Part shown: piece after piece, positions 6,455-9,174 of the stretch | Numbering within the stretch: position 1 is the stretch's first letter | Layout of the letters: each line of letters begins with the position of its first letter | NCBI GenBank assembly: GCA_964471555.1 | Contig: CAYYGM010000155.1 | Coordinates: 1 to 9,174 of the forward strand | Origin: JADLFV01 sp964471555 | GTDB lineage: Bacteria > Planctomycetota > Phycisphaerae > Phycisphaerales > Phycisphaeraceae | Reading direction: 5' to 3' | Length of the DNA stretch: 9,174 bases | Notes under the pieces: model-generated | The model's database searches: none | The model's input: the letters and a program-made list of their open reading frames with translations, nothing else | What the model was told of the DNA's origin: nothing | Translations under genes and position numbers: made by a program

Positions 6455-6739
6455 ATGCTTGGATCGATCTTCACTCTCGCATTGGAAGGCTACGACGCCA
6501 TCGGCGCCGGTCTGGCCATCCTCGGTGCCGGCATCGGCATGGGCATCCTCGGCGGCGGGGCCGGCAAAGGCATCGGTAACATCGGCGCTAACGCCACCCA
6601 GTCCGTCGCTCGTCAGCCCGAAGCGGCCGGCCAGATCTTCCTCCAGATGATCATCTCCGCGGCCCTGATCGAAGGCTTCACGTTCTTCGGCATCATCATC
6701 GCCAGCGGTATGGCTGGTAAGTTCTTCCCCGCCGGCTGA
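6455..6739 (+). CDS. atpE: Fo ATP synthase subunit c
   Basis: Subunit c makes the rotating ring that carries ions across the membrane. The 94-residue hairpin has helix 1 with the Gly-rich packing motif GAGIGMGILGGGAGKG (24-39), the polar loop RQPE (53-56), and helix 2 with the ion-carrying glutamate E73 in ALIEGFTFF. Positions that bind Na+ in sodium-type rings are not kept: the helix 1 Gln is M29, and the Ser-Thr after the Glu are G74 and F75. Proton coupling is therefore expected. The start is well supported by GGAG at 6444-6447, 7 nt before the ATG, the best ribosome site so far in the series and in keeping with high demand for this subunit. A GC-rich hairpin follows the stop. Confidence 0.96.
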   Translation: MLGSIFTLALEGYDAIGAGLAILGAGIGMGILGGGAGKGIGNIGANATQSVARQPEAAGQIFLQMIISAALIEGFTFFGIIIASGMAGKFFPAG

Positions 6740-6751
6740 GCCGGTGCGTTG

Positions 6752-6777
6752 AGCCGCCGCGGCGGCTGCGCCTTTTT
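6752..6777 (+). terminator. GC-rich palindrome plus T5: partial terminator or attenuator
   Basis: A 16-bp perfect palindrome AGCCGCCGCGGCGGCT (6752-6767) can fold as a 6-bp stem with a CGCG loop. TTTTT (6773-6777) follows after 5 nt. A smaller hairpin, CCGGC-TGA-GCCGG, spans the atpE stop just before. The T-tract is short and separated from the stem, so complete termination is unlikely because atpF continues 16 nt later. Partial termination or a processing/stability role that raises atpE over atpF is plausible, since the ring needs many c and only two b subunits. Confidence 0.45.
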
Positions 6778-6792
6778 GGCAAGGAACGCGAC

Positions 6793-7428
6793 ATGCGCGC
6801 ACTGAGCACGTTCATGCTTCTGCTGACCCTGGCTTTACCCGCCATGGCCCAGCACGAACCCGAGACGGTCGCGCCAGCCGATCACGCCACGGTGACGGTG
6901 CACGATGAAGCTGCCGGTCACGGCCCGTCCCGCGAGCTGATGACTGTCAAGCCCAACGAAGCGCTCTACACCGTGGGCGTGTTTCTGGTCTTTTTCCTGG
7001 TGCTCAGCTTCGTGGTCTGGCCCAAGATTCTTGCTTCGTTGCAGGCCCGCGAGGAAAAGCAGCGCAGCGATCTGCAACGGGCGGAAGATGCCGCCAAGCA
7101 GGCCCAGGCCACGCTGGATCAGTATCACCAGCAACTGACCGCTGCCCGCCAGGAGGCCCAGCAGATCATCGAGCAGTCGCGCACCGATGCCCAGAAGGTG
7201 GCCGACCAGCTCAAGAAGGACGCCCAGTCGGAGATGACGCACATGCGCCAGCGAGCCGAAGCGGACATCCGTGCCGCCGGCGAGCAGGCCATTGCATCGA
7301 TCTACGAACAGGCGGCCGGGCTATCGACGACCATCGCAGGCCGCATCCTGCAGCGCGAGATCGACCCCGCAGCCCACCAGGCCCTGGTTGATCAATCGCT
7401 GCAGCAGTTGCAGGCGGAGCAGAACTGA
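6793..7428 (+). CDS. atpF: Fo ATP synthase subunit b with N-terminal extension
   Basis: Subunit b is the peripheral stalk that holds F1 against rotation. The 211 residues exceed the usual 155-170 or so because of an N-terminal extension. Residues 1-19 look like a signal peptide (MRALSTFMLLLTLALPAMA, possible cleavage after AMA), followed by a polar stretch to about 55. The true membrane helix is about 58-77 (LYTVGVFLVFFLVLSFVVWP). A long Ala/Gln/Glu-rich amphipathic helix (about 82-190) forms the dimeric stalk, and the C-terminus should bind delta. The extension, if cleaved, leaves a periplasmic N-terminus before the helix; similar b subunits occur in Planctomycetota as far as I recall. AAGGA at 6781-6785 is 7 nt before the ATG and fixes the start. 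Confidence 0.93.
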   Translation: MRALSTFMLLLTLALPAMAQHEPETVAPADHATVTVHDEAAGHGPSRELMTVKPNEALYTVGVFLVFFLVLSFVVWPKILASLQAREEKQRSDLQRAEDAAKQAQATLDQYHQQLTAARQEAQQIIEQSRTDAQKVADQLKKDAQSEMTHMRQRAEADIRAAGEQAIASIYEQAAGLSTTIAGRILQREIDPAAHQALVDQSLQQLQAEQN

Positions 7429-7435
7429 TTGTTTC

Positions 7436-7489
7436 AGCGAGCCGCAGCGTGTCGCTGCGGACTTCCGCCCCGACACGGGGCGGCTCGCT
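7436..7489. repeat. BIME/REP-like inverted pair of hairpins
   Basis: Two copies of a 25-nt unit face each other across ACTT (7461-7464). The left unit is AGCGAG followed by the hairpin CCGCAGCG-TGT-CGCTGCGG (7442-7460). The right unit is the hairpin CCGCCCC-GACAC-GGGGCGG (7465-7483) followed by CTCGCT. The outer hexamers pair, so the RNA can form a compact three-way junction with no unpaired base except ACTT and the loops. Between the copies, the inner stem triplets AGC/GCT are replaced by CCC/GGG, a compensating change. The element ends 1 nt before the ribosome site (AAGGA, 7491) of the next gene. It resembles paired REP elements, but no family name can be assigned without a search. Confidence 0.75.
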
Positions 7490-7500
7490 CAAGGAAACGA

Positions 7501-7680
7501 ATGATGCGCAAGGCAGCCTACATGGCGGTGATCTTCACCTTCGGTCTGTGGACCGGCGGCATCTTCGCGCCCAACCAGACCCCGGCTGTCGATAACCGCC
7601 CCCAGGCTCAGGCCGTTCAGGCTAAGGCTGTTCACCAGGCCCCCACCCCGCAGGAGACGCCCGAACGTGGGCAACGCTAA
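7501..7680 (+). CDS. small single-pass membrane protein of unknown function
   Basis: A 59-residue reading frame between atpF and atpH that I do not recognise. It begins MMRKAAYMAVIFTFGLWTGGIF: two basic residues followed by one hydrophobic helix (about 5-23), then a Pro/Gln/Ala-rich polar tail. The tail contains a 15-nt duplication encoding QAQAV and QAKAV (7603-7617, 7618-7632). AAGGA at 7491-7495 lies 5 nt before the first ATG and 8 nt before the second (7504), so either start is usable. The end overlaps the atpH GTG start by 14 nt, suggesting coupling. Its position inside the operon suggests a stator- or assembly-related role, but this is only context. A translated spacer with no function cannot be excluded. 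Confidence 0.6.
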   Translation: MMRKAAYMAVIFTFGLWTGGIFAPNQTPAVDNRPQAQAVQAKAVHQAPTPQETPERGQR

Positions 7681-8260
7681 CCCCGCCAACACGACCACCG
7701 CTATCGATCGCACCTACGCTGCGGCTCTGCTGCAGATGGCAGACGCCGAAGGCAAGCTCGATGAGGTTGCCGACGAGGTCAACCAGTTGGCGCAACTGCT
7801 GCGCGACAACGTCTCACTGCACGAACTGCTGGCCTGCCGTACGTTGACCGTCCACGAGATGCAGAGCGTGCTCGAACGGCTATTCGCCGGCCGGGTCAGC
7901 GACCTGGTCTATCGCTTCCTGCAGGTGGTCAATCGCAAGAGCCGCCTGGGCGAACTGGCTGGATTTCTCGATGCGTTCAACGTCCTGCTGGACCGCAAGC
8001 GAGGCATCGTGGAGGTGGACCTGTTCACCGCCAGCCAGCTTGACCGCCCGGCCGTCGATCGCATCGCGACCGAGCTTGGCCGCAAGCTCAACAAGCAGGT
8101 GGTGGTCCACCAGTCCGTCGACAGCTCCCTCATCGGCGGCCTGAAACTGCGCATCGGCGACCAACTGATCGACGCCAGCGTGGCATCCCAGTTGTCTCAG
8201 ATGAAACAGAAACTGATCGAACAGGGAAGAGAAAAGGCGAGGATAGCCACGAGCCACTAG
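7667..8260 (+). CDS. atpH: F1 ATP synthase delta subunit
   Basis: Delta (OSCP in mitochondria) caps F1 and joins it to the b-subunit stalk. The 197 residues are slightly longer than the usual 175-185. The N-terminal helical domain begins at about residue 14 with DRTYAAALLQMA, and the C-terminal domain ends with the family block SLIGGLKLRIGDQLIDASVASQLSQMKQKL. The start is GTG at 7667, supported by AGGAG at 7652-7656 with a 10-nt gap, and it overlaps the small gene before it. The end is unusual: the final codons (Ala-Thr-Ser-His) and the TAG at 8258-8260 lie inside the left inverted-repeat arm of the following cassette. Insertion therefore seems to have replaced the original C-terminus and stop. 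The lost residues lie beyond the conserved core, so function is probably kept. Confidence 0.95.
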   Translation: MGNANPANTTTAIDRTYAAALLQMADAEGKLDEVADEVNQLAQLLRDNVSLHELLACRTLTVHEMQSVLERLFAGRVSDLVYRFLQVVNRKSRLGELAGFLDAFNVLLDRKRGIVEVDLFTASQLDRPAVDRIATELGRKLNKQVVVHQSVDSSLIGGLKLRIGDQLIDASVASQLSQMKQKLIEQGREKARIATSH

Positions 8261-8683
8261 CCATGAGCCACGAGGGGGGTTTTGCGTGGGAACGATCAAG
8301 AGCTATGAGGATCTTGTGGCATGGCAGAAAGCGTATGCCCTGGTGTTGGAGGTCTACCGCGTTACGAAGCTATTGCCCGACGATGAACGCTTTGGGTTGG
8401 TTAGCCAGATGCGACGTGCGGCGGTCAGTATTCCGTCCAACATTGCAGAAGGCTGGGGCAGGCGTTCCCGGACTGATTACATTCGTTTTCTCAAAATGGC
8501 AATTGGTTCCTGTTACGAATTACACACGCAATTGAGATTGGCGACAGATTTAGGTTACATGCGTAATTCCAAAGTCATTCAGGGCTTGAATGAGGTCGAA
8601 CGCATCGTTAACGCACTGATACGATCCCTGGAGAAGACCAGCGACAACAACCCCTAATGGCTCGTGGCTAATGGCTCATGGCT
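8245..8683 (+). mobile_element. 439-bp inverted-repeat cassette carrying a four-helix-bundle gene
   Basis: The left arm (8245-8277) and right arm (8651-8683) are reverse complements at 28 of 33 positions. Four of the five differences are C/T transitions and one is G/T. Each arm is a run of heptamers of the type AGCCAYK (AGCCACG, AGCCACT, AGCCATG). Between the arms is one gene, 8286-8657, of visibly lower GC than the atp genes. The arms contribute the atpH stop, the G-rich start region before the cargo gene, and the cargo stop. In RNA the arms could form a long stem closing the whole unit. I see no transposase and no obvious target-site duplication. The layout recalls 23S rRNA intervening sequences, which are stem-closed and can encode this protein family, but here it lies in a protein operon. 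Mobility is inference. Confidence 0.65.
8286..8657 (+). CDS. four-helix-bundle protein (23S rRNA intervening-sequence family)
   Basis: A 123-residue protein matching the bIVP/four-helix-bundle family: SYEDLVAWQKAYALV (6-20), LLPDDERFGLVSQMRRAAVSIPSNIAEGWGRRS (29-61), FLKMAIGSCYEL (68-79), TQLRLATDLGYM (81-92) and a final helix ending at about 116. The family is named from genes inside 23S rRNA intervening sequences and is related to the Avd accessory protein of diversity-generating retroelements. Members form pentameric rings with basic surfaces thought to bind nucleic acid. It has no recognised role in ATP synthase. The start is GTG at 8286, after a GAGGGGGG run about 6 nt upstream; the stop lies in the right repeat arm. 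GC content is visibly lower and codon choice is more A/T-rich than in atpH or atpA, consistent with acquisition. The frame is intact, so it is probably expressed from the atp transcript. Confidence 0.92.
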   Translation: MGTIKSYEDLVAWQKAYALVLEVYRVTKLLPDDERFGLVSQMRRAAVSIPSNIAEGWGRRSRTDYIRFLKMAIGSCYELHTQLRLATDLGYMRNSKVIQGLNEVERIVNALIRSLEKTSDNNP

Positions 8684-8709
8684 GCCCCGCGAGCGCAGCG
8701 AGCGAAACT

Positions 8710-9174
8710 ATGAAAATCAATACCGACGAAATTACCAGTGTCATCCGCCAGGAAGTCGAGCGCTACTCGACGCAGCTCGAAGTGTCGCAGGTCGGCACCG
8801 TCATCGAGGTCGGCGACGGCATCGCCCGCATCTACGGCCTGAGCAAAACCATGGCCGGCGAAATGCTCGAGTTCGAGGTCGGCGACGGCAAGGTCGTCTC
8901 CGGCCAGGTGATGAACCTCGAGCAGGATGTGGTCGGCGCGGTGATCTTCGGCGATTACCTGCACATCAAGGAAGGCATGACCGTCCGCGGCACCGGCGAA
9001 CTGCTGGCGGTGCCTGCCGGTCCGGGACTGCTCGGGCGCGTGGTCAATGCACTCGGCCAGCCCATCGACGGCCAAGGCCCCATCCAGGCGGCCGAGCACC
9101 GCAAGGTGGACATCATCGCCCCGGGCATCGCCGATCGTCAGCCAGTCAAGGCCCCCATGCAGACAGGCATCAAG
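8710..9174 (+). CDS. atpA: F1 ATP synthase alpha subunit (N-terminal part)
   Basis: Alpha alternates with beta in the F1 head and binds non-catalytic nucleotide. The window holds the first 155 codons of a family of about 505 residues; the gene runs off the right edge in frame. Visible are the N-terminal helix contacting delta (INTDEITSVIRQEVERYS), the beta-barrel domain (VGTVIEVGDGIARIYGL, NLEQDVVGAVIFGDY, LGRVVNALGQPIDG) and the lead-in to the nucleotide domain (RQPVKAPMQTGIK). The edge falls just before the expected Walker A loop, so that cannot be checked. The ATG at 8710 is the only start that gives the family N-terminus, but no good Shine-Dalgarno precedes it. The 52-nt gap from the four-helix-bundle gene holds the right cassette arm and a GCGAGCG direct repeat (8689-8695, 8698-8704). 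The inserted cassette may have altered the native ribosome site. Confidence 0.96.
   Translation, partial: MKINTDEITSVIRQEVERYSTQLEVSQVGTVIEVGDGIARIYGLSKTMAGEMLEFEVGDGKVVSGQVMNLEQDVVGAVIFGDYLHIKEGMTVRGTGELLAVPAGPGLLGRVVNALGQPIDGQGPIQAAEHRKVDIIAPGIADRQPVKAPMQTGIK

Noticed and set aside
6455..6739. Sodium-coupled c-ring
   Set aside because: The helix 1 glutamine and the Ser/Thr/Tyr ligands of sodium-type rings are replaced (M29, G74, F75, F78), so proton coupling is the better reading.
7436..7489. Intrinsic terminator after atpF
   Set aside because: The stems are strong, but AAGGAAACG follows rather than a T-tract, and the operon continues with a ribosome site 1 nt later.
8245..8683. Diversity-generating retroelement, because the protein family includes Avd
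   Set aside because: No reverse transcriptase, template repeat or variable repeat is visible; only the general four-helix-bundle family is present.
8668..9099. A 143-codon open frame on the - strand at the right end
   Set aside because: It is antisense to the N-terminal part of atpA, which matches its family closely.

Overview
The window holds most of an F-type ATP synthase locus on the + strand (about 3735 to the right edge), a divergent two-gene unit on the - strand (453-3573), and a repeat-rich, gene-free left end (1-452). The coding DNA is GC-rich and several starts lack a clear Shine-Dalgarno sequence. Subunit b carries a signal-peptide-like N-terminal extension, and a futalosine-pathway menaquinone gene is present. 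Together these suggest a free-living bacterium, perhaps of the Planctomycetota or the wider PVC group. That placement is inference from gene style, not a phylogenetic result.

Layout. Positions 1-452 contain a 26-bp perfect palindrome and two sets of short-period inverted repeats, one of them nested with a 29/29 perfect outer arm pair. Next come mqnC (453-1904, -) and, 10 nt upstream of it, a GT39/ArnT-like membrane glycosyltransferase (1915-3573, -), probably one transcription unit. After a 161-bp divergent intergenic region comes atpG (3735-4616), out of its usual place. A good candidate promoter (TTGACA, 17-nt spacer, TAACCT) follows atpG and precedes the tightly packed series atpZ/I-like, atpI-like, atpB, atpE, atpF, a small unknown membrane-protein gene, atpH, a four-helix-bundle gene, and atpA (cut by the window edge).

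How the genes work together. atpB, atpE and atpF encode the Fo membrane motor (a, c, b). atpH, atpA and atpG encode stalk and catalytic-head subunits (delta, alpha, gamma). The two small membrane proteins before atpB are probably assembly factors. Beta and epsilon (atpD, atpC) are not in view and would be expected to the right. MqnC makes menaquinone, which feeds the respiratory chain that drives the synthase, but the two units are divergent and nothing shows co-regulation.

Most interesting structure. (1) Between atpH and atpA sits a 439-bp cassette bounded by 33-bp inverted repeats (28/33 identical) built from heptamers of the type AGCCAYK. It carries one gene, a four-helix-bundle protein of the 23S rRNA intervening-sequence family, of lower GC than its neighbours. 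Its arms supply the stop codons of both atpH and the cargo gene. It looks like a mobile, IVS-like stem-loop that has settled inside an essential operon. (2) Between atpF and the small gene is a 54-nt inverted pair of hairpins whose two halves differ by compensating base changes, resembling a REP/BIME element. (3) The left-end repeats are built by the same logic as the cassette arms (short units in inverted pairs) and may be related, cargo-free elements.
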